64,000 bases of DNA, from positions 68,975-132,974 of the forward strand of contig JAFDVZ010000021.1 in NCBI GenBank assembly GCA_018268715.1. The letters run 5' to 3'. The position numbers and the translations under genes are program-made. Positions within the stretch are counted from its first letter, which is position 1, and every line of letters begins with the position of its first letter. Of the stretch, positions 16,407 through 25,399 are shown piece by piece. A model generated the notes under the pieces. The model made no database searches, was not told the origin of the DNA, and saw only the letters and a list, made by a program, of their open reading frames with translations. This DNA comes from Acidobacteriota bacterium (GTDB lineage: Bacteria; Acidobacteriota; Terriglobia; Bryobacterales; Bryobacteraceae).

Positions 16407-17603
16407 ATGAAAATCACAATTGTCGGAGGAGGGATCGTCGGTCTCGCATCCGCGTACCGGATTGCGATGCGTACGCCAGAGGCGCGGATCACCGTCCTCG
16501 AAAAGGAAGATCGCGTCGGCCGCCACCAGACGGGCAACAACAGTGGCGTGCTGCACAGTGGCTTGTACTACAAGCCGGGCTCGTTCAAGGCTCGGATGGC
16601 TGTCACTGGAATCCGTCAGATGGTGGCGTTTTGTCAGGAGAATGGGATTCCGCACGAAATCTGCGGCAAATTGGTGGTTGCGACGAAACCCGCGCAGATC
16701 CCGGCGCTTGATGAGCTGTTCGACCGGGGCACGAAGAACGGTCTCCAGGGACTTCGACGTCTCGGACGAGAGGAAATGCGCGAGATCGAACCGCATGTGG
16801 CTGGTGTTGCGGCTATCCGCGTACCACAGGAAGGCATCGTCGACTACGCCGCCGTTTGCGAAGCGATCGTCCGAAAGATCACAGAAGGAGGCGGTAAGGT
16901 GGTCACCGGCGCCCGTGTGGCCAAACTCCGCCGTGCGACGTCGCAATGGGTGATCGACACGGGAGCCGGCGTTTTCGAATCCGATTTTATAGTGAACTGT
17001 GCGGGGCTCCATTGCGACCGGGTGAGCGCCCTTACTGGCCGTCGCCGCGAGTTGCGGATCATTCCTTTCCGGGGCGAATACTATAAGATTCGGCCGGAGC
17101 GCCAGTACCTGGTCCGCAATTTGATCTACCCGACGCCGGATCCACGCTTTCCCTTTCTGGGGGTCCACTTCACACGCCTGATTCACGGAGGCATCGAAGC
17201 CGGACCCAATGCCGTGCTGGCCTTCGCCCGCGAAGGTTACAGGAAGACCGATATTTCGTTGCGCGACCTGGCCGATACCTTCACCTATAGTGGATTCTGG
17301 AGGTTCCTGAGACGATATCCCTCGATGTCGTTTCATGAGTTGCAGCGGTCCTTCAGCCGTAGACTATTTTGTAAGTCGCTGCAGGAGTTAGTTCCTGAGA
17401 TCCATGAAAGCGACCTGGTGCCGGGCGGCGCGGGAGTTAGGGCGCAGGCCATTGAGCCGGACGGCGCCCTGGTGCAGGACTTTCGCTTCGTCGATGAGCC
17501 CGGCGCCTTGCACCTATTGAACGCGCCGAGCCCGGGCGCCACGGCGTCGCTGGCTATAGGAGATGAGGTGGCGGCCCGAGTCGCCGAACAAGTATGCGCC
17601 TGA
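16407..17603 (+). CDS. lhgO: L-2-hydroxyglutarate oxidase
   Basis: ATG 16407 starts directly with the FAD-binding strand (MKITIVGGGIVGLASAYRI), so it is preferred over the in-frame ATG at 16320; the product has 398 residues, as usual for LhgO. The family signature is strong: TVLEKEDRVGRHQTGNNSGVLHSGLYYKPGS, GKLVVAT, VPQEGIVDYAAVC, FIVNCAGLHCDRVS and the C-terminal PGGAGVRAQAIEPDGALVQDF. LhgO oxidises L-2-hydroxyglutarate to 2-oxoglutarate and passes electrons to the quinone pool at the inner membrane. Its last 10 nt overlap the start of the GH172-type gene, which suggests co-translation although the functions have no obvious link. Confidence 0.94.
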   Translation: MKITIVGGGIVGLASAYRIAMRTPEARITVLEKEDRVGRHQTGNNSGVLHSGLYYKPGSFKARMAVTGIRQMVAFCQENGIPHEICGKLVVATKPAQIPALDELFDRGTKNGLQGLRRLGREEMREIEPHVAGVAAIRVPQEGIVDYAAVCEAIVRKITEGGGKVVTGARVAKLRRATSQWVIDTGAGVFESDFIVNCAGLHCDRVSALTGRRRELRIIPFRGEYYKIRPERQYLVRNLIYPTPDPRFPFLGVHFTRLIHGGIEAGPNAVLAFAREGYRKTDISLRDLADTFTYSGFWRFLRRYPSMSFHELQRSFSRRLFCKSLQELVPEIHESDLVPGGAGVRAQAIEPDGALVQDFRFVDEPGALHLLNAPSPGATASLAIGDEVAARVAEQVCA

Positions 17604-18802
17604 CTCTGATCACTCTTTTCGCCCTGACCTTGACGCATGGTCAGGAGTTGTATCGACGGCGGCCGGACGTGGACACGCGCTGGGCCTCGTTTGAGAATCC
17701 TTCCGCGGCGAAAGGAAAAGCGGCTGCGAACAACAAAACGGCGAAGGGCCATGCTTTTGAGCCGTTCCGATCCGGAGAGACGAAGGTGCTGCTGGACGTC
17801 AAGGGCAGCGGGACGGTCCGTCGAATCTGGATGACCCTGCCCGAGCGCGATCCCCAGATGCTGCGCAGTCTTCGCCTCGACATGTTTTGGGATGGATCGC
17901 CGCAACCTGCTGTTTCGGTCCCGATGGGCGACTTTTTCGGCGCCATTCTCGGGCGTGCCGTCCGGCTCGAGAACGAGCTGTTTGCGAACCCCGAGGGCCG
18001 ATCCTTCAACTGTTACATCCCCATGCCGTTTCGCAGCGCCGCTCGCATCGTGATCACCAATGAGAGCGGCCGCGACCTGGACTCCTTCTTCTACGACGTC
18101 GACGTCCTGATGACCTCACGGCCGGATCCTGACGCGCTCTATTTCCACGCGGCGTTCCGTCGCGAGCGATGGACGGAATTGGGTCGCGATTTCGAACTCT
18201 TGCCGCGCGTTCGTGGCGAAGGCCGTTTTCTCGGCGTTCACGTAGGTGTGATCACGCCTCAGGATGTCACTGGATGGTACGGCGAAGGCGAAGTCAAGAT
18301 GTACATCGATGGCGACTCGGATTTGCCCACCATCGCTGGGACCGGTTCAGAGGATTATATCGGGACCGGCTGGGGCCAAGGTCTTTTTCAGAACCGCTAT
18401 CAAGGAAGCACGGTAGCCGATGGGACCGCGCATCAATGGGCCTTCTATCGCTACCATGTGCCGGACCCGGTCTATTTCCACAAGGACCTGCGCGTCACTC
18501 TTCAGCAGATCGGCGGAGACTCGAAACGCAACGTTCTCAAGATGCTGAGTCAGGGCGTAAATGTTCGTCCCGTCAGCATCGCAAACAAGAGCCAATTCGA
18601 ACGACTGCTCGACCTGCCGCCCGGCTTCGACTTGTCGCGAAGTTCCACCCCCGACGAAGCCTGGGTGAACATCTACGAGCGGCAGGACGTCTCCGCCGTA
18701 GCGTTCTTCTACCTGGACGCGCCGCGAAACGGACTCGCGCCGCTGGCCTCGCCGGAGCGGCGACGTGATGCCTTGCAGGGCCCCGCGCCTGCATCAAGGT
18801 GA
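17594..18802 (+). CDS. Secreted DUF2961 / GH172-family protein
   Basis: A 402-residue protein with a signal peptide (MRLTLITLFALTLTHGQELY) that matches DUF2961: WASFENPSAAKG, KVLLDVKGSGTVRRIWMTLPERDP, SVPMGDFFGAILG, FNCYIPMPFRSAARIVITNES, and GEGEVKMYIDGDSDLPTIAGTGSEDYIGTGWGQG around residues 230-265. DUF2961 members founded glycoside hydrolase family GH172, which includes difructose dianhydride and arabinofuranoside-active enzymes; the acidic residues around DGD and GSEDY are the likely catalytic region. It overlaps lhgO by 10 nt. Exported glycan hydrolase is the probable role; exact substrate not readable. Confidence 0.88.
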   Translation: MRLTLITLFALTLTHGQELYRRRPDVDTRWASFENPSAAKGKAAANNKTAKGHAFEPFRSGETKVLLDVKGSGTVRRIWMTLPERDPQMLRSLRLDMFWDGSPQPAVSVPMGDFFGAILGRAVRLENELFANPEGRSFNCYIPMPFRSAARIVITNESGRDLDSFFYDVDVLMTSRPDPDALYFHAAFRRERWTELGRDFELLPRVRGEGRFLGVHVGVITPQDVTGWYGEGEVKMYIDGDSDLPTIAGTGSEDYIGTGWGQGLFQNRYQGSTVADGTAHQWAFYRYHVPDPVYFHKDLRVTLQQIGGDSKRNVLKMLSQGVNVRPVSIANKSQFERLLDLPPGFDLSRSSTPDEAWVNIYERQDVSAVAFFYLDAPRNGLAPLASPERRRDALQGPAPASR

Positions 18803-18838
18803 TGTGCTAGACTGCACGCACGGAGGGTTGACCTACAT

Positions 18839-19624
18839 ATGCCAATCGTAAGCGAATACGTGCTGGGAGCGCCTTGCTGGTTCGAACTCGGCACGACAGA
18901 ACAATCCGCGGCCAAGACGTTTTATGCTGGGGTGTTTGGGTGGGAGATCGCCGACTTCCCGATCGGCCCGGACGAACTCTACACCATGTTCAAGCTTGGT
19001 GGTCACGATGTCGGTGCGGCGTACACCCTGCCTCAGAAGCTGCGCGATCAGGGTGTGCCGCCTCATTGGGGCGTGTATTTCGCTACTCCCAACGTCGATG
19101 ACACCACGGAGAAGGCAAAATCACTGGGCGCTACGATCGTGCAGCCGCCGTTCGACGTGATGGACGTCGGCCGGATGTCGATCGTGCGAGATCCGGGCGG
19201 CGCGGTATTCAGTCTGTGGCAGAGACGCAACCACTTCGGAGCCGGCGTCATCGGCCAGGACAACTCCGTTTGTTGGAGCGAACTTGCTTCGTGGGATGTT
19301 CCGGGCACCCGCGCCTTTTATGCCGAGCTATTCAACTGGGAGACGAAGGGCGCAGAGAGCATGGCGTCCTATATCGAGTTCTCAGTCGCCGGCGCGCCCA
19401 GCGGTGGCCTGCTGCCGATGGATGAGAACTGGAAGGGCGTTCCTTCGCACTGGGGAATCTACTTCATGGTCGCCGACTGCGACGCAACGGTCGCCAAGGC
19501 GAAGGAACTGGGCGCCCAGGTGAAGCACGGGCCATTCGACGCTCCCGGAGTGGGCCGTATGGCCATGCTGGATGACCCACAGGGTGCGGGTTTCTCGATC
19601 ATCAAACTCGCATCGCCCGCTTAA
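18839..19624 (+). CDS. Double VOC (glyoxalase-like) domain protein
   Basis: The 261-residue protein contains two vicinal-oxygen-chelate domains in tandem. Domain 1 starts PCWFELGTTEQSAAKTFYAGVFGWEI and domain 2 starts VCWSELASWDVPGTRAFYAELFNWET; each ends in a GRM...DPxGAxFS strand (GRMSIVRDPGGAVFSLW, GRMAMLDDPQGAGFSII). A matching PHWGVYF / SHWGIYF strand lies in the middle of each. This is the common CFP30/hydroxylase-like class with unknown substrate. GGAGGG lies 11 nt before ATG 18839. Next gene follows after 3 nt, so it is probably co-transcribed with the FAD oxidoreductase. Cytoplasmic. Confidence 0.9.
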   Translation: MPIVSEYVLGAPCWFELGTTEQSAAKTFYAGVFGWEIADFPIGPDELYTMFKLGGHDVGAAYTLPQKLRDQGVPPHWGVYFATPNVDDTTEKAKSLGATIVQPPFDVMDVGRMSIVRDPGGAVFSLWQRRNHFGAGVIGQDNSVCWSELASWDVPGTRAFYAELFNWETKGAESMASYIEFSVAGAPSGGLLPMDENWKGVPSHWGIYFMVADCDATVAKAKELGAQVKHGPFDAPGVGRMAMLDDPQGAGFSIIKLASPA

Positions 19625-19627
19625 CTG

Positions 19628-21292
19628 ATGCTGCGGCGCACCTTTCTGCAGTTGTTGGCGAGCGTTGGCGCCTCACGGGAGTTGCGCAGCGACGTCGCCG
19701 TGATCGGGGCCGGCGTAGGTGGCTGCGCGGCTGCCCTCGGCGCGCTTCGCAACGGCATGGCCGTCATCCTGACCGACGAGACCGACTGGATTGGCGGCCA
19801 ACTGACCTCCCAGGCGGTTCCGCCCGATGAGCACCCGTGGATCGAATCGTTTGGCCGCACTCGCAGCTATGCGGCCTACCGCGCGGCGGTTCGTGAGTAC
19901 TACCGGCGGAATTATCCGCTCACCGCCGAAGCGCGCGCCCGCGAGCAGTTGAATCCGGGCGACGGGTCGGTTTCGCGACTGACTCACGAACCCCGGGTGT
20001 CGGTTGCTGTGCTCGAGGATATGCTGGCGGCCTACGTCAGTGCAGGTCGGTTGCGAGTGCTGCTGCGGCACAAACCGGTTTCCGCCGATGTGGAGGGCGA
20101 CAGCGTCCGCTCCGTAGGGGTCCAGTCCGCCGCCGCTGGACTGACGCGGACCATTTCAGCGAAGTATTTCGTCGACGCCACGGAGCAGGGTGATCTTCTA
20201 CCTCTCACTCGCACTGAGTATGTCACCGGCTTTGAATCGCGCGCGGAGACAGGAGAACCCCACGCGCCGGACGCCGCGCAACCTTCCAATATTCAATCCT
20301 TCACCGTCTGCTTCGCTATCGACCACCGCCCCGGCGAGGACCACACGATCGATCGGCCCGCGGAATACTCCTTCTGGCGCGACTACTCGCCTACACTGCG
20401 CCCTGCATGGCCCGGCAAGCTGCTCAGTTGGTCGATGGCGGATCCCGTGACGCTGAAGGCGCGCCGAGTCTCTTTTGAGCCCGGATGCGACGCCTCTATT
20501 GCGGGTGCGCCTCTGTGCCTCTGGCTGTACCGCCGTATCGCCCGCGCGCGCAACCATGCGGCGGGAGCGTTCCTAAGCGATGTCAGCCTGGTGAACTGGC
20601 CGCAGAATGACTACTGGCTCGGCAACCTGCATGGAGTCCCGGAAGCGGAGGCCGCCCGTAATCTGGCGCGCGCCCGGCAACTCAGCTTGTCGCTCCTGTA
20701 CTGGATGCAGACTGAGGCGCCGCGCCCGGATGGCGGCGTTGGTTGGCCAGGATTGCGAATCCGACCGGATATCACGGGCACAGAGGACGGCTTGGCCAAG
20801 TATCCGTACATTCGTGAAAGCCGTCGGATTCGCGCGGAGTTCACGGTCGTCGAACAACAGGTTGGCACGGACGCGCGCATGCAGGTTACCGGCAAGTCGC
20901 GTGAGGAGGTTCGGGCGGAGGCCTTCGCCGACTCGGTTGGCGTCGGCAGTTACCGGATCGATCTGCACCCGTCCACTGGCGGCGACAACTACATCGATGT
21001 CAGTTCGCTGCCATTCCAGATACCGCTTGGGGCGCTGATTCCACGCCGAATCGAGAACTTGCTGGCGGGCGCAAAGAACCTCGGGGTGACGCACATCACG
21101 AATGGCTGTTACCGACTCCATCCAGTGGAGTGGAACATCGGCGAGGCGGCGGGGGCCGTCGCAGCTCACGCGGTGAACACTCGCGGCACTCCGCGTCAAA
21201 TCCGAGGTGACGCGAAGCGGCTCAAGGACTTCCAATCGCTGATCGAGGCGCAAGGCATCGAGATCTCCTGGCCCCACGTCAGCCCGCGGTAG
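19628..21292 (+). CDS. FAD-dependent oxidoreductase (FAD_oxidored family), possibly exported
   Basis: A 554-residue flavoprotein. After a short hydrophobic N-terminus with a twin Arg (MLRRTFLQLLASVGASRE) comes the dinucleotide-binding motif DVAVIGAGVGGCAAALGAL near residue 22 and TDETDWIGGQLTSQAVPPDEHPWIE. The later KYFVDATEQGDLLPLTRTEYVTG and the C-terminal NLLAGAKNLGVTHITNGCYRLHPVEWNIGEAAGAVAAHAV are diagnostic for the FAD_oxidored (PF12831-type) group common in Planctomycetes and Acidobacteria and often linked to sugar or polyol catabolism. RRTFLQLL could be a Tat-type signal, but it is short. It follows the VOC gene by 3 nt. Substrate unknown. Confidence 0.88.
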   Translation: MLRRTFLQLLASVGASRELRSDVAVIGAGVGGCAAALGALRNGMAVILTDETDWIGGQLTSQAVPPDEHPWIESFGRTRSYAAYRAAVREYYRRNYPLTAEARAREQLNPGDGSVSRLTHEPRVSVAVLEDMLAAYVSAGRLRVLLRHKPVSADVEGDSVRSVGVQSAAAGLTRTISAKYFVDATEQGDLLPLTRTEYVTGFESRAETGEPHAPDAAQPSNIQSFTVCFAIDHRPGEDHTIDRPAEYSFWRDYSPTLRPAWPGKLLSWSMADPVTLKARRVSFEPGCDASIAGAPLCLWLYRRIARARNHAAGAFLSDVSLVNWPQNDYWLGNLHGVPEAEAARNLARARQLSLSLLYWMQTEAPRPDGGVGWPGLRIRPDITGTEDGLAKYPYIRESRRIRAEFTVVEQQVGTDARMQVTGKSREEVRAEAFADSVGVGSYRIDLHPSTGGDNYIDVSSLPFQIPLGALIPRRIENLLAGAKNLGVTHITNGCYRLHPVEWNIGEAAGAVAAHAVNTRGTPRQIRGDAKRLKDFQSLIEAQGIEISWPHVSPR

Positions 21293-21333
21293 GCCGCCCC
21301 TGTTATGATTGTTCGCGCTGAGGCGCCCCCCAG

Positions 21334-23115
21334 ATGATCCCAAGGAAGGTGCGAATCGCGGCGGCATGGGCGGTCTGCCTGCTGTCGCAGTCACAGACGC
21401 TTTCGCGGCAGGTTGCGGCTGGCGTCCAGCCGATGGCCGTCGCCGTCAACGAGGCCACGAACAAGGCCTATGTCGTCAACCGCGGCGGCAATTCGGTAAC
21501 GGTCATCGACGGACGAACCGGTGCGGTTGCGGCCACGGTCCGGACGGGGACGGGCCCCGAAGGCATCGCCGTCAACCCGGCGACGAACAGGATCTACGTC
21601 GCCAACGCGGGGGACGGATCGGTCACCGTCATCGACGGGGCGATTGATGCTGTTGTCATGACCGTCCGCGCCGGGGCCTATCCTCAGGCCGTCGCGGTGA
21701 ATCCGACGACCAATCGCGTCTACGTTGCGAACAATTACGGCCACAACGTGACAGTGATCGACGGAGCGACCAATACGGCGGTCGCCACGGTGCGAGTCGG
21801 GCAGGGCCCCAGGGCGATCGTGGCGAATCCAGCGACCAACAAGGTCTACACGGCGAATTATGGCAGCAAGGACGTCACCGAAATCGACGGGGCCGGCAAC
21901 CAACCGGTCTCGCTGCCGGTGGGCAAGCACCCTTGGGCACTGGCCTTGGATCCACGTTCGAACCGAGTGTACTGTGTCAACGAGGACGCCGCCAGCGTGT
22001 CGATTCTGGACCGCTCTAGCGGGGCGACAAGAGAAGTTCGGGTTGGGGAAATCCCCTTCGCGGTAGGTGTGAATCCTCGATCCGGGGCTGCGTATGTGTT
22101 GAGTTACGCCGAGGATGCAATGACGGTCATCGACGGCGCCAGCGGCCGCCTGAAACGGACGGTTCACCTGGCCGCTCATCCGTCGGCGATCGGGGTGGAC
22201 GCGTCATCGAACCGTGTCTACATCGCCAGCCAGACCACTGGAAGCGTGTTGGTGGTGAACGGAGAATCCGGGGACCGCGTATCTACCATAAGAGCTGGAT
22301 CGATACCCTACGCGATCGCCATTGATGAGTCGGGTGGGCGGGTCTTTGTGGCGAACCTCCAGAGTGATGACGTCACCTTGATCGACGGGCGGGCGATAGC
22401 GGCCATGCGGCCGGTCCCACCGCTGTTCCGTGTTGTCGCCATGGCGGAGAGCGGCGGCGGGGGGCATCAGACGTTCGTCGACGCCGCGCATCGGTTTCTA
22501 GACCGGCTGGCAGCTGAAAACAACTTCGTGGTCGACTACGTCTCGGGGACCGACCGAATTAACGAGACGTTCCTGTCGCAATACCAGTTGTTCATCCAGT
22601 TGAACTACCCGCCGTACCGTTGGTCGCCAGCGGCGAAACAGGCGTTCGTGGACTACATCACGAAGGGCAAGGGTGGGTGGGTCGGATTCCATCATGCGGC
22701 ATTGCTCGGGGAGTTCGATGGCTATCCAATGGATCCGTGGTTCAGCCAATTTCTGGGAGAGATCCGTTTCACCGGCTATTTGCCAGCCTTCGCGAAGGCG
22801 ACCGTGCGGATCGAGAATCGGTCGCATCCACTGGCAAAGGGCTTGCCATCATCGTTTACAATCGATCGCGAAGAGTGGTACACGTGGAGCAAGTCGCCGC
22901 GCCCCGAAGTCGATGTGTTGGCCACGGTGGATGAGTCGAGTTATGTTCCCGAAACCAGGACCAAGATGGGTGGCGATCATCCCGTGATCTGGTCGAATCC
23001 GCATTACGCGGCCCGCAACGTGTACATCTTCATGGGACACGACGAGGGTTTGTTTATGAGTCCGGAGTTCCGCCAGTTGTTTCGGAACGCGGTTTTCTGG
23101 GGGGCCGGGCGATGA
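21334..23115 (+). CDS. Secreted YVTN beta-propeller fused to a ThuA domain
   Basis: The 593-residue protein begins with an export signal (MIPRKVRIAAAWAVCLLSQSQTLS). Residues 25-350 hold eight YVTN-type repeats of about 42 residues (PxAxAVNxxTNxxYVANxxxNxVTVIDG), which should form a single propeller. From about 360 a ThuA-like domain follows (FRVVAMAESGGGGHQTFVDAAHRFL... GKGGWVGFHHAAL... DHPVIWSN... IFMGHDEG), a glutamine-amidotransferase-like fold implicated in trehalose/sugar metabolism. The fusion is unusual to my knowledge. It overlaps the next gene, a stand-alone ThuA, by ATGA. No Shine-Dalgarno is seen before ATG 21334. Confidence 0.87.
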   Translation: MIPRKVRIAAAWAVCLLSQSQTLSRQVAAGVQPMAVAVNEATNKAYVVNRGGNSVTVIDGRTGAVAATVRTGTGPEGIAVNPATNRIYVANAGDGSVTVIDGAIDAVVMTVRAGAYPQAVAVNPTTNRVYVANNYGHNVTVIDGATNTAVATVRVGQGPRAIVANPATNKVYTANYGSKDVTEIDGAGNQPVSLPVGKHPWALALDPRSNRVYCVNEDAASVSILDRSSGATREVRVGEIPFAVGVNPRSGAAYVLSYAEDAMTVIDGASGRLKRTVHLAAHPSAIGVDASSNRVYIASQTTGSVLVVNGESGDRVSTIRAGSIPYAIAIDESGGRVFVANLQSDDVTLIDGRAIAAMRPVPPLFRVVAMAESGGGGHQTFVDAAHRFLDRLAAENNFVVDYVSGTDRINETFLSQYQLFIQLNYPPYRWSPAAKQAFVDYITKGKGGWVGFHHAALLGEFDGYPMDPWFSQFLGEIRFTGYLPAFAKATVRIENRSHPLAKGLPSSFTIDREEWYTWSKSPRPEVDVLATVDESSYVPETRTKMGGDHPVIWSNPHYAARNVYIFMGHDEGLFMSPEFRQLFRNAVFWGAGR

Positions 23116-23864
23116 AACTCCTTGCCGTCATCCTGGCGACTTTGCTGGGTGGATTTTCTCTGCTCGCGGAGGAGGCTCCGTCACGAGTCTTGCTGTTCTT
23201 CTCGCTGAACGTCGAGGCTGACCACGTGTTATTCGCCACCCAGGCCATGCAGTATCTTGCCGAGTTGGGCGACCGCCAGGGGTTCCGCGTCGATGCGACG
23301 AGCAATTGGCTCGACATGAACGAGGAGAATCTGAAGCAATACCGTTTGGTGGTCTGGCTTAATGCAATCCCACCGGCCGCCCAGCAGACTGCTTTCGAAC
23401 GGTATATGGAGAGTGGCGGAGGATGGTTGGGGTTCCACGTTGCAGCTTACAACGACCGCAACTCGCGTTGGACATGGTTCAGGAAGTTTATAGGAGGGGG
23501 CGTGTTCGGGATCAATAATTGGCCTCCGCTTCCGGCGACGCTGAAAGTGGACGATCCGGCCAGTCCGGTCACCCAAGGAGTTCCTCCCAGCTTCGTCGCT
23601 CCGGTTAACGAGTGGTACAGTTGGCGGCCGAGTCCGAGGTCCGATCCGGACATTCGGGTGCTCGTCACTCTAGATCCCGTACAGTATCCACTCGGCATCA
23701 AGAGTCTTATCACCGACCGCGATCCTGACGTACCGGTGGTATGGACGAACACCAGATACCGGATGCTCTATTTCAACATGGGGCATGGCGAGAAGATCTT
23801 CTCGTCGTCCACGCAGAACCGCCTGTTCGAGAATGGAGTTTCGTGGCTATTGCGACGACAATGA
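23112..23864 (+). CDS. Secreted ThuA-domain protein
   Basis: The 250-residue product has a signal peptide (MKLLAVILATLLGGFSLLAEEAPS) and a single ThuA domain: RVLLFFSLNVEADHVLFATQAMQYL, YRLVVWLNAIPPAAQQTAFERYMESGGGWLGFHVAAYN, then DVPVVWTNTRYRMLYFNMGHGEKIFSS. It aligns with the C-terminal half of the preceding fusion protein, including GGWxGFHxAA and the MGHxE/MGHGE motif, so the two probably arose by duplication. Start and stop overlap both neighbours by 4 nt (ATGA), which suggests translational coupling and equal dosage. ThuA proteins act on sugar derivatives in some bacteria; this substrate is unknown. Confidence 0.87.
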   Translation: MKLLAVILATLLGGFSLLAEEAPSRVLLFFSLNVEADHVLFATQAMQYLAELGDRQGFRVDATSNWLDMNEENLKQYRLVVWLNAIPPAAQQTAFERYMESGGGWLGFHVAAYNDRNSRWTWFRKFIGGGVFGINNWPPLPATLKVDDPASPVTQGVPPSFVAPVNEWYSWRPSPRSDPDIRVLVTLDPVQYPLGIKSLITDRDPDVPVVWTNTRYRMLYFNMGHGEKIFSSSTQNRLFENGVSWLLRRQ

Positions 23865-24400
23865 ATCCCGTAGAGGATCGCTCGATGTTTCTTGAAGAAT
23901 CGATCGGAGTGCTGAAGCGGACGCCCGGCGCCCTCGACGCCCTGCTGCGCGGCCTGCCGGACGAGTGGGTGCGCGGAACAGATGGGCCCGATACGTGGAG
24001 TCCGTACGATGTCATTGGCCATCTCAGTCACGGCGAACGAACTGACTGGATGCCAAGGCTCAAGATCATCCTCGAGTACGGTTCTGAAAGACCCTTCGAT
24101 CCATTTGATCGAGTGGCGCAGTTCAACGACGGCGAGCCGAAGACGTTGGCCGCCCGCCTGGATGAATTCGCGAGTCTGCGGGCGGCGAATATCGAGTTGC
24201 TGAGCAATCTCGGGATTGCTGAGGAACATCTTGAATTGCAGGGAACTCATCCGGCGTTCGGGCGGGTGACCATGCGCCAGTTGCTTGCCGCCTGGACGGC
24301 GCATGACCTGGCGCACGTGGTGCAAATCGGACGCACGATGGCGCGGCGCTATCGGGACGAGGTTGGTCCGTGGGCTGAGTACTTGTCGGTGATGAGATGA
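23861..24400 (+). CDS. DinB-family four-helix protein
   Basis: ATG 23861 overlaps the ThuA stop (ATGA) and gives 179 residues; an internal ATG at 23885 would also work. The protein fits DinB/YfiT-like four-helix bundles: EESIGVLKRTPGALDALLRGLPDEW, DTWSPYDVIGHLSHGERTDWMPRL, and the C-terminal MRQLLAAWTAHDLAHVVQIGRTMARRY. The histidines in IGHLSHGE and AHDLAHV are positioned as the three metal ligands. Some relatives are metal-dependent thiol transferases or hydrolases; most are uncharacterised. Cytoplasmic, unlike the secreted proteins encoded either side, which is odd for a coupled operon. Confidence 0.87.
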   Translation: MNPVEDRSMFLEESIGVLKRTPGALDALLRGLPDEWVRGTDGPDTWSPYDVIGHLSHGERTDWMPRLKIILEYGSERPFDPFDRVAQFNDGEPKTLAARLDEFASLRAANIELLSNLGIAEEHLELQGTHPAFGRVTMRQLLAAWTAHDLAHVVQIGRTMARRYRDEVGPWAEYLSVMR

Positions 24401-25149
24401 CCCCGCTGCGTCGCTGCGGGTGCCTGTCTGGCCTTCTGTTGGCGAGTAGCTTCGCCCAGGATCTTTCGAGCCCTTCGCGAGTCCTCCTGCTCCAAGGGGA
24501 GACGTTCCATGTACAGGGAATCGACATCGGCGGTGACCGTCTCTGGGTGTCGGCGGTGGATCAGAACGCCCGAAAAGGGCGTCTTTTCGAGTATTCGTTA
24601 TCAAGCGGCCGACGCCTGAGATCCGTCGAGGTTCAAGACGGCGTTCGATATCACCCGGGCGGAATCGCCACCGATGCGGTCTCCATCTGGATTCCCGTAG
24701 CGGAATACCGACGCGACAGCAGCGCCGTGATTGAGCGACGAAGTAAGGCAACCCTTGAGCTAATGACGCGCTTTTCAGTGCAGGACCACATCGGGTGTGT
24801 TGCCGTCCAGGGAGATGTCATCGTTGGTGGCAACTGGGACAGCCGTACAATGTACGTCTGGAATGCGCGGGGCGAATTGCAACGGAAGCTGCCAAATCCC
24901 AGGCCGACGGCCTACCAGGACATGAAGCTCGTCGGCGGACACCTGGTGGCGTCCGGGCTCTTGCCCGGGAAATCGGGAGTCGTCGACTGGCTTGAATTTC
25001 CGGACCTCACGCTCATCCGAAGTCTGTCCGTCGGCGCCACTGATCGAGGGCAGCCCTACACTCGGGAAGGAATGACCTACGCCGGCGGCAAGTTGTACTT
25101 CCTTCCGGAGGATCGTTCGAGCCGCCTGTTCGTATTCGATGTCAAGTAG
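24397..25149 (+). CDS. Secreted beta-propeller-like protein, DUF6454-like
   Basis: The 250-residue protein has a signal sequence (CLSGLLLASSFAQ) with a Cys-rich start and an all-beta mature part: VLLLQGETFHVQGIDIGGDRLWVSAVD, GRLFEYSLSSGRRLRSVEV, YHPGGIATDAVSIWIPVAEYR, HIGCVAVQGDVIVGGNWDSRTMYVWN and LFVFDVK. The repeated W-V/Y-V strand pattern suggests a five- or six-bladed propeller. It resembles proteins labelled DUF6454, but I cannot confirm that by search. It is the last of four genes joined by ATGA overlaps (shared bases 24397-24400). Perhaps it shares a sugar or cell-surface role with the ThuA proteins. Confidence 0.65.
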   Translation: MTPLRRCGCLSGLLLASSFAQDLSSPSRVLLLQGETFHVQGIDIGGDRLWVSAVDQNARKGRLFEYSLSSGRRLRSVEVQDGVRYHPGGIATDAVSIWIPVAEYRRDSSAVIERRSKATLELMTRFSVQDHIGCVAVQGDVIVGGNWDSRTMYVWNARGELQRKLPNPRPTAYQDMKLVGGHLVASGLLPGKSGVVDWLEFPDLTLIRSLSVGATDRGQPYTREGMTYAGGKLYFLPEDRSSRLFVFDVK

Positions 25150-25262
25150 CCGCACGACCGGTTGAGCCTCGCCGGAGCGGCAATGCGGCACAGTAGCTGA
25201 ATTTCGACCTCGAAATTGGCGTCGTTCGAGTGGCGGGCGGCCAGCCTGACCTTCCCAGGCAT

Positions 25263-25280
25263 GGGTCCGCGCGCGGACCC
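25263..25280. other. 18-bp perfect palindrome in intergenic region
   Basis: GGGTCCGCG is followed at once by its reverse complement. It lies 114 bp after the four-gene operon stop and 120 bp before the isomerase-like gene. A second palindrome, ATTTCGA-cc-TCGAAAT, is at 25201-25216. Either could be a terminator stem or a protein-binding site; there is no T-tract. Confidence 0.4.
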
Positions 25281-25399
25281 GGTTGCTCGACGCCTGATAG
25301 AATAGACATCGATAAAGTAGACGGTTTGCGAGCGACGCCAGACAGGATGCGATGCACCGCCCCGAACTGCTACAGTAGCCGAAACGGAGAGATTAACCC

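Noticed and set aside
21391-22179. 262-residue minus-strand frame opposite the propeller repeats
   Set aside because: Its own apparent repeat pattern is just the reverse complement of the YVTN repeats.
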